A stretch of DNA of 64,000 nt from Streptomyces sp. WP-1 (GTDB taxonomy: Bacteria > Actinomycetota > Actinomycetes > Streptomycetales > Streptomycetaceae). Under the pieces are notes generated by a model that was not told where the DNA came from, searched no databases, and was given only the letters and a program-made list of their open reading frames with translations. The position numbers and the translations under genes were made by a program. Below, in pieces: positions 43,893 through 53,055 of the stretch (its first letter is position 1; each line of letters opens with the position of its first letter). Location of the stretch: assembly GCF_030450125.1 (NCBI RefSeq), contig NZ_CP123923.1, positions 4,588,001 through 4,652,000 of the forward strand, read 5' to 3'.

Positions 43893-44351
43893 CTAGTGGT
43901 CGTCGTGGCCCGTGCCGCGCTGGGCGACCAGGGCGTCGCGGATCTCCTTGAGCACCTCCAGCTCGGACACCTCCATGACCTCGTGGGTGCCTTCCCGTGC
44001 CGCCTTGCGGGCCGCCTGCCGGGCCAGGTACTTCGACATCGGCAGGACCATCAGGAAGTACACCACCGTCGCGGTGATCAGGAAGGACAGCGCGGCGCCG
44101 AGGACGGAACCCCACATCAGCTGGATGCCGTGCGTGCCATGGCACGAGTCGCTCAGGCACGTGCTGTAGTTGTCCAGGTTCTGGGTGCCGATCGCGCCGA
44201 CCAGCGGGTTGATGATCCCCTTCACCAGCGCGTTGACGATGTTGGTGAAGGCTGCGCCGATGACGACCGCCACTGCCAGGTCGATGACATTGCCGCGCAT
44301 CAGGAAGGCCTTGAAGCCTTGCAGGACGCTCGGTTCGTTCTTCGCGCTCAC
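43893..44351 (-). CDS. mscL: Large-conductance mechanosensitive channel MscL
   Basis: A 152-residue channel subunit. GTG 44351 is chosen (GAGGAG 10 bases upstream); the frame is open to 44375. The first helix has the typical GFKAFLMRGNVIDLAVAVVI, with the pore-lining segment GAAFTNIVNALVKGIINPL. The periplasmic loop has two cysteines (TCLSDSC), the second span is LSFLITATVVYFLMVLPMSK, and a cytoplasmic helix (SELEVLKEIRDAL) follows. It opens under membrane tension to release solutes in osmotic downshock. Confidence 0.96.
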   Translation of the reverse strand: MSAKNEPSVLQGFKAFLMRGNVIDLAVAVVIGAAFTNIVNALVKGIINPLVGAIGTQNLDNYSTCLSDSCHGTHGIQLMWGSVLGAALSFLITATVVYFLMVLPMSKYLARQAARKAAREGTHEVMEVSELEVLKEIRDALVAQRGTGHDDH

Positions 44352-44489
44352 CTCGGGGACGCTCCTCGCATGCACAAGTTGTGGAACAAAACGCTCCGCA
44401 ACCTACGTCACCGTACGGCCATAGTGTCCAATCCAGTCCCCCGAAGGAGGGACTTGACAGCGCGCCGCCGGGAAAAAGTCCGGCACGGT

Positions 44490-45116
44490 TCAGCACAGCG
44501 TCACCGCCAGCCGTGCCGTGGCACTCGCCCCGACGAGCCCGGCCGCGAGGGCACGCGGCACCGCGAGCACGACGAGCGCGCCGGTCTCGGCCGTGCCGTC
44601 GAGCGGCTCCGGCACCCGTGTCACCCGCACCCCGCGCGCGAGCACCCGGGCGCCGCCCCCGCTGGACGGATCCTGCGCGGCGACCACGTCGACCCGGTCG
44701 CCGGGGCGCAGCAGCCGGACCGTGGCCGCGTCGGCGATCCGCACCGGCGCCGCGACCAGACGTGCCGGGCGGGACGGGCGCAGGGGAGTCGCGGGCGGGT
44801 GTCCGCGCGCGGACCGGGCGGGCCGCGGTGCCGCGTCGGTGCGGTGCGCCTGCGCCGAGGTTCCCGGGCCCGCCGCCACCAGCGCGGCCGCGGTCACCGC
44901 GAGGCCGGCCGCCACCGCCCGCCCCCGGTGCCGTACGAGCCGCTGCACCCGGTACCGCCCGCCGCGCACCCGCACCGGTGGGAACGGCGGCACCTCGCAG
45001 GTCGCGGGTGCGTCCGTGCCCGGCGGGTGGGGCAGGCGCGGGGGAGGGGGGAACGCGGCGCGCGGGGCGGCCGGGGTGGGAGCGGGCGAGGGGAAAGAGG
45101 TGAGGGGGAGAGGCAT
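44490..45116 (-). CDS. SAF/RcpC (CpaB-like) domain membrane protein
   Basis: A 208-residue protein from ATG 45116; an in-frame GTG at 45125 is possible. A Pro-rich N-terminus and basic patch precede one span (AVAAGLAVTAAALVAAG). The outside part reads PVRIADAATVRLLRPGDRVD followed by VVLAVPRALAAGLVGASA, the core of the RcpC/CpaB domain seen in Flp-pilus and SAF proteins. No pilus genes are nearby. In many Streptomyces this gene stands alone near mscL, and its role is unknown. Confidence 0.8.
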   Translation of the reverse strand: MPLPLTSFPSPAPTPAAPRAAFPPPPRLPHPPGTDAPATCEVPPFPPVRVRGGRYRVQRLVRHRGRAVAAGLAVTAAALVAAGPGTSAQAHRTDAAPRPARSARGHPPATPLRPSRPARLVAAPVRIADAATVRLLRPGDRVDVVAAQDPSSGGGARVLARGVRVTRVPEPLDGTAETGALVVLAVPRALAAGLVGASATARLAVTLC

Positions 45117-45360
45117 CGGGGTCACCGCCTGGGACGAGGGACGTCGGCTTGCGATGCCCACGATGACGCCTCGCGCCGGATCCCGCCGGGGCCGGTGGAC
45201 CACCGCCCGGTTGTGGATATCCCGCCCACCCGAACGGGTGATTCCGCTGGGCGGTCCACTCCGGCTACGGCGACTTGTCCACAGCCCCTCGTCGGTCCCT
45301 CGTCCCGCCGTCCTTCCCGGCCACGGCCGTCCGCCCCGCCACGCCACGGTCCCCCGCCCG

Positions 45361-46194
45361 CTACGGCAGCTCGAACCCCGGGTCCATCCCGCCGAGCGCG
45401 TTCACGCACAGGCAGTCCCGCTCCCCGGTCGCCGGCAGCGCGGCCACCGCGTCGAAGAGCACCCCGCGCAGCCGTTCCACATTGGCGGCGAACACCTGGA
45501 GGACCTCCTCGTGGGAGACGCCCTCACCGGTCTCGGCGCCCGCGTCGAGGTCGGTGACCAGGGTCATGGAGGTGTAGCACAGCTCCAGTTCGCGGGCGAG
45601 CGCCGCCTCGGGGTGACCGGTCATGCCCACCACCGACCAGCCCTGCGCCTGGTGCCACAGCGACTCGGCGCGGGTGGAGAAGCGCGGCCCCTCGACCACG
45701 ACCAGCGTGCCGCCGTCCACCGGCTCCCAGTCCCGGCCGCGGGCGGCCTTCAGCGCGATCGCCCGTCCGGTGGGGCAGTAGGGGTCGGCCAGGGACACGT
45801 GCACGACGTTCGGCACCGTGCCGTCGGGCAGCGGCAGCCCGTCGAAGTACGACTGGGCCCGGGACTTCGTACGGTCCACGAACTGGTCCGGCACCAGCAG
45901 CGTGCCGGGGCCGTACTCGGCGCGCAGGCCGCCCACCGCCGACGGGCCGAGGACCTGCCGGACGCCGACGGAACGCAGCGCCCACAGGTTGGCGCGGTAG
46001 TTGATGCGGTGCGGCGGCAGATGGTGGCCGCGGCCGTGCCGGGGCAGGAAGGCCACCCGCCGGCCGGCGATCTCGCCGAGGAACAGGGAGTCGCTGGGCG
46101 GCCCGTAGGGGGTGTCCACTTGTACCTCGGTGACGTCGTCGAGGAACGAGTAGAAGCCCGAGCCGCCGATTACGCCGATCTCTGCGTTCGCCAT
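45361..46194 (-). CDS. S-methyl-5'-thioadenosine phosphorylase
   Basis: A 277-residue purine nucleoside phosphorylase family enzyme from ATG 46194. Signatures: IGVIGGSGFYSFLDD at the start, the phosphate-binding FLPRHGRGHHLPPHRINYRA, VVVEGPRFSTRAES and VVGMTGHPEAALARELELCY, with the purine-site Met and Asp. It cleaves methylthioadenosine, a by-product of polyamine and quorum-signal synthesis, to adenine and methylthioribose-1-phosphate. It lies downstream of the Ruc-like gene on the same strand, 114 bases away. Confidence 0.93.
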   Translation of the reverse strand: MANAEIGVIGGSGFYSFLDDVTEVQVDTPYGPPSDSLFLGEIAGRRVAFLPRHGRGHHLPPHRINYRANLWALRSVGVRQVLGPSAVGGLRAEYGPGTLLVPDQFVDRTKSRAQSYFDGLPLPDGTVPNVVHVSLADPYCPTGRAIALKAARGRDWEPVDGGTLVVVEGPRFSTRAESLWHQAQGWSVVGMTGHPEAALARELELCYTSMTLVTDLDAGAETGEGVSHEEVLQVFAANVERLRGVLFDAVAALPATGERDCLCVNALGGMDPGFELP

Positions 46195-46308
46195 GGCCAA
46201 GACATTAGCTGGCCGTGACGCCGCGCAGGAGACCTTGCCGGAGAACGCCGGATGCCCCACCGTCGGGGGACGGCGGGGCGGGCGTCAAGAGAGACGGGGC
46301 GTACGGCC

Positions 46309-46626
46309 TCAGGCGGCGGACGTGCCGGCCGAGCTCGACGTGGACGTCGACGACGACTTCGAGTCGGACGACGACGAGGTCGAGGCGGGCTTCGCGTCGG
46401 ACGACGAGGAGCCGGACGACTTGGTCGCCGGGCTGCTGCTCGACGTGGAGCCGCGCGAATCGTTGCGGTAGAAGCCGGAGCCCTTGAAGACAATGCCGAC
46501 CGCGGAGAACACCTTCTTCAGGCGCCCGTTGCAGTTGGGGCACTCGGTCAGGGCATCGTCGGTGAACTTCTGCACCGCCTCGAGGCCCTCGCCGCACTCG
46601 GTGCACTGGTACTGGTAGGTCGGCAC
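46309..46626 (-). CDS. FmdB-type zinc-ribbon protein with Ser-rich tail (Ruc-like)
   Basis: A 105-residue protein from GTG 46626 with AGGAGG nine bases upstream. The N-terminus is a zinc ribbon with two CxxC pairs (YQYQCTECGEGLEAV and ECPNCNGRLKKVF). From residue 60 it is a Ser/Thr/Asp/Lys-rich disordered tail. This layout matches mycobacterial Rv0991c (Ruc), a redox-regulated chaperone whose disordered tail is exposed when the cysteines are oxidised. The CIRCE operator immediately upstream makes heat-shock control by HrcA very likely, which fits a chaperone role. Confidence 0.88.
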   Translation of the reverse strand: MPTYQYQCTECGEGLEAVQKFTDDALTECPNCNGRLKKVFSAVGIVFKGSGFYRNDSRGSTSSSSPATKSSGSSSSDAKPASTSSSSDSKSSSTSTSSSAGTSAA

Positions 46627-46636
46627 TGTCTTCCTC

Positions 46637-46663
46637 CTGGCACTCTCACTCATTGAGTGCTAA
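46637..46663 (-). promoter_or_regulatory. CIRCE operator (HrcA-binding site)
   Basis: The element reads CTGGCACTC-N9-GAGTGCTAA on the plus strand. The right arm is a perfect match to the CIRCE consensus TTAGCACTC-N9-GAGTGCTAA and the left arm differs at two of nine positions. It ends 10 bases before the GTG of the Ruc-like gene, so HrcA would block transcription of it at normal temperature. Confidence 0.9.
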
Positions 46664-46693
46664 CGACGCTCCATAGTGACGTATTCCCGGGGA

Positions 46694-47989
46694 TCAGTCC
46701 ACCGTCACCGGCGAGCGGTGACCGACGCCACGTGCCACGGCCTGCGTCTCCTGGCGTGCGATCAGCGCGGATCGCAGCGCCACCAGGGTCAGCAGGGCGA
46801 GCACCGTACCGCCCATCGGGACCAGGAATCCCGAGCCGCCCCACAGCCGGTCCTCCAGCTGTCCCGCGACGGTGACCGCGGCCGCCTGGCCGAGCGCGAC
46901 CGCGCCGGTCAGCCAGGTGAACGCCTCGGTGCGGGCCCCGGCCGGGACCAGGGCCTCGACCAGCGTGTAGCCGGTGATCAGCGACGGCGCGATGCACATG
47001 CCGACCAGCAGGCCGAGCGCGGCGAGCAGCAGCACCGAGTGCGCCGTCCACAGCGCGGACGCGGTCAGCGCGAGCGCCGCGTAGCCGACGACCAGGCGCC
47101 GCTGGGGCGCCGTCTTCCAGGCGATCGCGCCGCAGACGACGCCGGACAGCATGTTTCCCGCGGCGAAGACGCCGTACAGGACGCCGTTCAGACCGGGCTC
47201 GCCGATCGACTGGGTGAAGGCGGCCAGGGAGACCTGCATGCCGCCGAAGACCGAGCCGATGCCGAGGAAGGTCACGATCAGCACCCGCACACCGGGGACC
47301 CGGAGCGCGGAGCCGTGCTCCACGCGCGCGGACCCGCCCGTGGCCGTCACCGCGGGCTGCGTGCTCTTCTGCGCGGCGAACAGCAAACCACCCACGAGGG
47401 TGAGCGCCGCCTCGGTGAGCAGACCGGCCGCCGGGGTGACGGCGGTGCACAGGGCGGTCGCCAGCAGGGGCCCGAAGACGAAGGTCAGCTCGTCGGTGAC
47501 CGACTCGAACGCGGCCGCGGTGCCCATCAGGGGCGAGCCCTGGAGCTTCACGCCCCAGCGCGCCCGCACCATGGGCCCGACCTGCGGCACCGAGGCGCCG
47601 GTCGGCACGGCCGCCAGGAACAGCACCCACAGCGGCGCGTGCGCCAGGGCGAGCGCCGTCAGGGACAGACCCGCCAGGGTGTGCACCAGGACGCCGGGGA
47701 GCAGCACGGCGCGCTGGCCGTAGCGGTCGGCCAGGCGCCCGCTGTAGGGCGCGAACAGCGCCATGGAGACGCCGGTGACGGCCGCGGCGGCGCCGGCGGC
47801 GCCGTACGAGCCGGTGGTGTGCTGCACCAGCAGCACGATGGAGAGGGTGAGCATCGCGAACGGCTGGCGTGCCGCGAAGCCGGGGAGCAGGAAGGTCCAG
47901 GCGCCGCGGGTGCGCAGCAGTGCTCCGTATCCGGGGCGGGAGGAGGCCGTCGAGGTCTTCGCCGATTCGTCGGTGACCGTGGATCCCAC
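46694..47989 (-). CDS. MFS transporter
   Basis: A 431-residue protein with 12 predicted spans. GTG 47989 (GAAAGG seven bases upstream) is preferred to the upstream start at 48088 because the extra residues are basic and unlike a signal. The motif between spans 2 and 3 is APYSGRLADRYGQRAVLLPG. The second half opens with LRVPGVRVLIVTFLGIGSVF. It resembles sugar- or drug-efflux MFS proteins common in actinobacteria. It ends 31 bases upstream of the CIRCE element but on the same strand as the Ruc gene, so read-through is possible. Confidence 0.87.
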   Translation of the reverse strand: MGSTVTDESAKTSTASSRPGYGALLRTRGAWTFLLPGFAARQPFAMLTLSIVLLVQHTTGSYGAAGAAAAVTGVSMALFAPYSGRLADRYGQRAVLLPGVLVHTLAGLSLTALALAHAPLWVLFLAAVPTGASVPQVGPMVRARWGVKLQGSPLMGTAAAFESVTDELTFVFGPLLATALCTAVTPAAGLLTEAALTLVGGLLFAAQKSTQPAVTATGGSARVEHGSALRVPGVRVLIVTFLGIGSVFGGMQVSLAAFTQSIGEPGLNGVLYGVFAAGNMLSGVVCGAIAWKTAPQRRLVVGYAALALTASALWTAHSVLLLAALGLLVGMCIAPSLITGYTLVEALVPAGARTEAFTWLTGAVALGQAAAVTVAGQLEDRLWGGSGFLVPMGGTVLALLTLVALRSALIARQETQAVARGVGHRSPVTVD

Positions 47990-48279
47990 GGCCGTGCCTT
48001 TCTGCCGCCTGGTAGCGCGCGTCCCGTGTGGGGCCCGGGCGCCGAGAGCTGTCCTCTTGCGCGGACTGCGGTAGATACCGGCGCCCACGGCAAGGTGGGG
48101 GGCGTCACGGCCGCCATACGGTCGCGCCAGCTCTGCGTCAGGCAGAGTTGGTTCGATCAGGGTGCCCCTTCATCGTACAGGGGCCACCCCCGCGAGGGCT
48201 GTGAAAACGAGCACCATCGGGTCGGTCACCTGGGATTCCGCGGCGCGTGCGCCAGGTGTGAACCATAGGAAACCCGTTC
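47990..48279. other. Intergenic region with a short palindrome
   Basis: This 290-base region between two minus-strand genes should hold the promoter of the MFS gene. CTCTGC-GTCAG-GCAGAG at 48131-48147 is a perfect six-base inverted repeat that could be an operator. Short frames near 48180-48260 have no recognisable content. Confidence 0.4.
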
Positions 48280-49806
48280 TTAACGCGAGCCCCCGGCCTT
48301 CGAGCCCCTGGCGTCCGCCCCGTCCGTGCCCAGCCAGCTCGCCAGCTTGCCGCCGTGCGCGACCGCGCGCAGCCGCGCCTCCGCCGAGTCGCGGACCGGG
48401 TCGGTGGCGACCACCAGGAGTTCGTCGCCGCGCCGCAGCACCGTGCTGGGCAGCGGTACGAAGGACTTCCCCTCGCGCACGACGAGCGTCACGGCGGATC
48501 CGGACGGCAGCCGCAGCTCGGCGACCTCCACACCGTGCATCCGCGACTCCTCGGGGATGGTCACGGACAGCAGATGCCCGCGCAGCCGCTCCAGGGGCGC
48601 CGATTCGATGCCGAGGTCGGCCGCCTCGCCCTTCTCGCCCAGGCGCAGCTTGCGCGCGAGCCAGGGCAGCGTCGGCCCCTGGAGGAGGGTGTAGACGACG
48701 ACCAGGACGAAGACGATGTTGAAGATCCGCCTGCTGCCGTCGACGCCGTTCACCATGGGGATCGTCGCCAGGATGATGGGCACGGCGCCGCGCAGCCCCG
48801 CCCAGGACATCAGGGTCTGCTCCTGCCAGGGCACCCGGAACGGGGTCAGGCTGAGCACCACGCTGAGCGGGCGGGCCACCATGGTCAGCACCAGGCCGAT
48901 GACCAGGGCGGGCACGACGTCGTCGCCCAGTTCGTGCGGGGTGACCAGGAGGCCGAGCAGGACGAACATGCCGATCTGGGCGATCCAGCCGAGCCCCTCC
49001 GCGAAGCCGCGGGTGGCCGGCCAGTGCGGCAGCTTGGCGTTGCCGAGCACCATGGAGGCCAGATAGACCGCGAGGAAGCCGCTGCCGTGCCCCAGGGCGC
49101 CGGCCGCGTACGCGGAGATGGCGATGGCGAGGACGGCGATCGGGTAGAGGCCGGAGGCGGGCAGCGCCACGTGCTTGAGTCCCCAGGAGCCGACCAGGCC
49201 CACCGCGAGTCCGACGGCCGCGCCGATGGCCAGCTCCAGGGCTATCTCGCCGATCAGCATGTACCAGTGCTCGACCGGTCCCGCCGTGGAGAACGCGACG
49301 ACCAGGATGACGACCGGGGCGTCGTTGAAGCCCGATTCCGCCTCCAGGGTGCCCGTCACCCGTGCGGGCAGGGGGATCCTGCGCAGCACGGAGAACACCG
49401 CCGCCGCGTCCGTCGAGGACACCACCGCGCCGATGATGAGCGCCTGCCGCCAGTCCAGCCCGACCAGATAGTGCGCGCCCGCCGCGGTGACCGCGACGCT
49501 GACCGCGACGCCCGCGGTGGCGAGGACGGCGGCGGAGGACAGGACCGGCCGTACCTCCTTCCACTTGGTGCCGAGGCCGCCCTCGGCGAGGATCACGACC
49601 AGGGCCGCATAGCCCATGACCTGTGTCACGGCGGCACTGTCGAAGTGGATGTGCCCCAGGCCGTCCTGGCCCATGACGATGCCGATCCCCAGGTAGACGA
49701 GCAGGCTGGGGAGCCCGCTGCGCGAGGAGATCCGCACGGCCGCGACGGCGACCAGCAGGACGAGGGAGCAGACGAGCAGAAGCTGGTTGAGGTGCTGAAC
49801 AGTCAG
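48280..49806 (-). CDS. Cation/proton antiporter with TrkA-C domain (NhaP2/CvrA-like)
   Basis: A 508-residue CPA1-family antiporter. Residues 1-395 contain about 12 spans, including LLVYLGIGIVMGQDGLG, the ion-binding ESGFNDAPVVILVVAF region and SWAGLRGAVPIILATIP. Residues 410-490 form a TrkA-C domain (PEESRMHGVEVAELRLPSGS) that probably senses a nucleotide. Best support for the start is a CTG at 49806, eight bases after GGAAGG, where homology begins (TVQHLNQLLLVCSLVLLVA); the only conventional starts upstream add Arg/Pro-rich residues. It exchanges K+ or Na+ for protons. Confidence 0.88.
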   Translation of the reverse strand: MTVQHLNQLLLVCSLVLLVAVAAVRISSRSGLPSLLVYLGIGIVMGQDGLGHIHFDSAAVTQVMGYAALVVILAEGGLGTKWKEVRPVLSSAAVLATAGVAVSVAVTAAGAHYLVGLDWRQALIIGAVVSSTDAAAVFSVLRRIPLPARVTGTLEAESGFNDAPVVILVVAFSTAGPVEHWYMLIGEIALELAIGAAVGLAVGLVGSWGLKHVALPASGLYPIAVLAIAISAYAAGALGHGSGFLAVYLASMVLGNAKLPHWPATRGFAEGLGWIAQIGMFVLLGLLVTPHELGDDVVPALVIGLVLTMVARPLSVVLSLTPFRVPWQEQTLMSWAGLRGAVPIILATIPMVNGVDGSRRIFNIVFVLVVVYTLLQGPTLPWLARKLRLGEKGEAADLGIESAPLERLRGHLLSVTIPEESRMHGVEVAELRLPSGSAVTLVVREGKSFVPLPSTVLRRGDELLVVATDPVRDSAEARLRAVAHGGKLASWLGTDGADARGSKAGGSR

Positions 49807-50072
49807 CGGCGGTTCCCTTCCTTGGCCCGGGCGCGGGGCGCGCGGACGCGCGAACACAAGATCCGAGGCTGCGGCGCACCGCATCCAGTACTTCGTTACC
49901 TTACCTAAGTCTTGACGCTTTCTTGACGTTAGAGGGAGAAGACCGAACGCTCGTGCGTGCCGGTTCCCGACTCCGCGTCAAGGCGCACAGGGTCCTGCGC
50001 CTATGGTTGCTCCAGCGCTCATTCAAAGTCATGGCCCGACCTGCCGCTCGCGTTAGGACAGCAAGGACAGCG

Positions 50073-52988
50073 ATGCCCCCGAACACCACCGCCACAACGG
50101 GTGACACCGCCACCACCGGTGCCGCGCCCGCCAAGTCAGGCAGGAAGAAGGGGCGCAAAGCCCGACTGCTCGTCCTGCTGCTGGTCCTGGCCGTCATCGC
50201 GGGCATCGCCTACGGCGGCTACTGGTCGGTCAGCGCCGTGCGCGCCTCCCTCCCGCAGACCACGGGCTCGATCACGCTCGACGGGCTGTCCGGCCCGGTC
50301 GACGTCAAGCGGGACGGCAACGGCATCCCCCAGATCTACGCGTCCTCCGACGCGGACCTGTTCATGGCGCAGGGCTACGTCCAGGCGCAGGACCGGTTCT
50401 ACGAGATGGACGTGCGCCGGCACATGACGGCGGGGCGCCTGTCGGAGATGTTCGGCAAGAGCCAGGTCAAGAACGACGAGTTCCTGCGCACCCTCGGCTG
50501 GCAGCGGGTCGCGAAGCAGGAGTACGACACCAAGCTGTCGGCCTCCGCCAAGAGCTATCTGGACGCCTACTCCAAGGGCGTCAACGCGTATTTGAAGGGC
50601 AAGAGCGGCAAGGACATCTCCCTGGAGTACGCCGCTCTCAACCTGACCAACGACTACACGCCGCAGCAGTGGACGCCGGTCGACTCGATCTCCTGGCTGA
50701 AGGCGATGGCCTGGGACCTGCGCGGCAACATGCAGGACGAGATCGACCGCGCCCTGATGACGAGCCGGCTCGGCCCGCAGCAGATCCAGGATCTGTACCC
50801 GGAGTACCCGTACAGCCGTAACAAGCCGATCGTGCAGGAGGGTCAGTACAACGCGCTGACCAAGAGCTTCCAGCAGAGCGCCGCCGCGGGCACGCCCGTG
50901 GGCACCGGCACGACGACCGGCACGGGCACGAACACCGGCACGACGGGGACCACGGGCACCACCGGTACAACGGGTACGACCGGTACAACGGGGACGACCG
51001 GTACGACGGGCACCACCGGCGCCACGGGGTCGTCTGCGGGCACCGCGGGCGCCACCGGCTCCGGAACCTCGGGCGCCTCCGGTTCGGGCCTCACGAGCCA
51101 ACTGGGGGGCCTCTACAACTCCCTGGACGACCTCCCGACCGCCGTGGGCGTGAACGGCCAGGGCATCGGCTCCAACTCCTGGGTGGTCGGCGGCCGGCAC
51201 ACCATCAGCGGCAAGCCGCTGCTCGCCAACGACCCGCACCTGGAGGCGTCCCTGCCGGGCGTCTGGTACCAGATGGGCCTGCACTGCCGGACCGTCTCGG
51301 CCAAGTGCCAGTACGACGTCACGGGTTACACGTTTGCCGGGATGCCCGGTGTGATCATCGGTCACAACGCCGACATCGCCTGGGGCATGACCAACTCCGG
51401 GGTCGACGTCAGCGACCTCTACCTGGAGAAGGTCACCGCCGGCGGCTACCTGTACGACGGCAAGGTGCGGCCCTTCAAGACCCGCCAGGAGACCATCAAG
51501 GTCGCCGGCGGCGCCGCCAAGACGATCGTCGTGCGCGAGACCCAGGACGGGATGCCGCTCCTGTCGGACCGCGACGACGAGCTGGTCCAGGTCGGCAAGA
51601 GGGCCACCGTCACCTCCGCCGCCCCCGACCGCGGCGACGGCTACGGCATCGCCCTGAAGTGGACCGCGCTCGAACCGGGCGCCTCCATGGACGCCATCTT
51701 CGCGCTCGACAAGGCCGGCGACTGGAAGGACTTCCGCGCCGCTGCCGCCGAGTTCGACGTGCCCTCGCAGAACCTGATCTACGCCGACACCCGCAACAAC
51801 ATCGGCTACACCCTGCCGGGCAGGATCCCGACGCGCTCCGCCGCGGACGACGGCTCCGTCCCGGCGCCCGGCTGGGACTCCAAGTACCGCTGGACCGGCT
51901 ACATCCAGCAGGGCGAGCTGCCGTACGAGTACAACCCCAAGCGCGGCTACATCGTCACCGCCAACCAGGCCGTGGTCGACAAGGACAAGTACCCGTACAC
52001 CCTGACCACCGACTGGGGTTACGGCACCCGCAGCCAGCGGATCACCGACCTGATCGAGTCCAAGATCAAGGGCGGCGGCAAGATCTCCACCGACGACATG
52101 CGGCAGATGCAGCTGGACGACAGCAGCGAGATCGCCAAGCTCATGGTGCCGAAGCTGCTGAAGATCAACCTGTCCGACAAGAATGTGCGCGACGCGCAGA
52201 AGCTGCTGGAGGGCTGGGACTACACCCAGGACTCCGACTCCGCGGCCGCCGCCTACTTCAACGCCGTCTGGCGCAACGTCCTCAAGCTCGCCTTCGGCAA
52301 CAAGCTCCCCAAGGAGCTGCGCGTCAAGGGCCAGTGCCTGTGGGTCGACAAGATCGACAGCACCGGCCCGGTGGACGACAACACCAAGGTGCGCGAGTGC
52401 GGCATGCGCGCCGCGGACCAGGCGCAGCCGGACGGCGGCGACCGCTGGTTCGAGGTCGTGCGCGATCTGATGAACAAGCCGGACAGCGACTGGTGGAAGA
52501 CGCCCAAGCAGGGCACCCGCCCGGCGGCGGACAACATGGACCAGCTCTTCGCGCGCGCCATGATCGACGCCCGCTGGGAGCTGACCGCCAAGCTCGGCAA
52601 GGACATCGACACCTGGAGCTGGGGCCGGCTGCACCGCCTGTTCCTGAAGAACCAGACGCTCGGCACCGACGGCCCCAAGGTGCTCCAGTACCTGCTCAAC
52701 CGCGGCCCCTGGAAGCTCAACGGCGGTGAGGCGGCCGTGGACGCGACCGGCTGGAACGCCGCCGGCGGCTACAACGTGGTCTGGGTGCCCTCGATGCGGA
52801 TGGTCGTCAACCTCGCCGACCTCGACAAGTCCAAGTGGATCAACCTGACCGGCGCCTCCGGGCACGCGTTCAGCGCGCACTACACGGACCAGACGGACAA
52901 GTGGGCCAAGGGCGAGCTGCTGCCCTGGTCGTACTCCTCGAAGGCGGTCGACAAGAGCACGAGCGACACCCTCGTCCTCAAGCCGTGA
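50073..52988 (+). CDS. Penicillin acylase family (Ntn hydrolase)
   Basis: A 971-residue precursor from ATG 50073, after AAGGACAG. An Arg/Lys cluster and one span (LLVLLLVLAVIAGIAYGGY) anchor it outside the cell. The family motif AQGYVQAQDRFYEMDVRRHM lies in the alpha part. A Gly/Thr tandem-repeat linker (about 280-350) precedes the self-cleavage site in GQGIGSNSWVVGG, where Ser becomes the N-terminal nucleophile of the beta part. NDPHLEASLPGVWYQ follows. Such enzymes hydrolyse amides, including acyl-homoserine lactones and beta-lactam side chains; the substrate here is not determined. Confidence 0.92.
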   Translation: MPPNTTATTGDTATTGAAPAKSGRKKGRKARLLVLLLVLAVIAGIAYGGYWSVSAVRASLPQTTGSITLDGLSGPVDVKRDGNGIPQIYASSDADLFMAQGYVQAQDRFYEMDVRRHMTAGRLSEMFGKSQVKNDEFLRTLGWQRVAKQEYDTKLSASAKSYLDAYSKGVNAYLKGKSGKDISLEYAALNLTNDYTPQQWTPVDSISWLKAMAWDLRGNMQDEIDRALMTSRLGPQQIQDLYPEYPYSRNKPIVQEGQYNALTKSFQQSAAAGTPVGTGTTTGTGTNTGTTGTTGTTGTTGTTGTTGTTGTTGTTGATGSSAGTAGATGSGTSGASGSGLTSQLGGLYNSLDDLPTAVGVNGQGIGSNSWVVGGRHTISGKPLLANDPHLEASLPGVWYQMGLHCRTVSAKCQYDVTGYTFAGMPGVIIGHNADIAWGMTNSGVDVSDLYLEKVTAGGYLYDGKVRPFKTRQETIKVAGGAAKTIVVRETQDGMPLLSDRDDELVQVGKRATVTSAAPDRGDGYGIALKWTALEPGASMDAIFALDKAGDWKDFRAAAAEFDVPSQNLIYADTRNNIGYTLPGRIPTRSAADDGSVPAPGWDSKYRWTGYIQQGELPYEYNPKRGYIVTANQAVVDKDKYPYTLTTDWGYGTRSQRITDLIESKIKGGGKISTDDMRQMQLDDSSEIAKLMVPKLLKINLSDKNVRDAQKLLEGWDYTQDSDSAAAAYFNAVWRNVLKLAFGNKLPKELRVKGQCLWVDKIDSTGPVDDNTKVRECGMRAADQAQPDGGDRWFEVVRDLMNKPDSDWWKTPKQGTRPAADNMDQLFARAMIDARWELTAKLGKDIDTWSWGRLHRLFLKNQTLGTDGPKVLQYLLNRGPWKLNGGEAAVDATGWNAAGGYNVVWVPSMRMVVNLADLDKSKWINLTGASGHAFSAHYTDQTDKWAKGELLPWSYSSKAVDKSTSDTLVLKP
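50905..51045 (+). repeat. Gly-Thr repeat in penicillin acylase linker
   Basis: A run of short units such as ACGGGCACC and ACCGGTACGACG encodes GTTGTTGTT-type repeats. It lies between the alpha domain and the autocleavage site, where the pro-linker of Ntn acylases is removed, so length variation should be tolerated. Confidence 0.85.
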
Positions 52989-53005
52989 CTCCCGCACCGG
53001 CATAC

Positions 53006-53041
53006 GGAACGGCCCTCCGCGCGCGCGTGGAGGGCCGTTCC
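53006..53041. terminator. Terminator between convergent acylase and cyclo-ligase genes
   Basis: GGAACGGCCCTCC (53006-53018) and GGAGGGCCGTTCC (53029-53041) form a perfect 13-base stem with a GCGC-rich loop, 17 bases after the acylase stop and 14 before the convergent stop. Confidence 0.9.
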
Positions 53042-53055
53042 ATATGGCGCGGGCC

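Noticed and set aside
48170..48280. Short minus-strand peptides after the antiporter gene
   Set aside because: Too short and without similarity; could not be supported as genes.
50843..51094. Pro/Val-rich minus-strand frame opposite the acylase linker
   Set aside because: It is the antisense of the Gly-Thr repeat and has no independent support.
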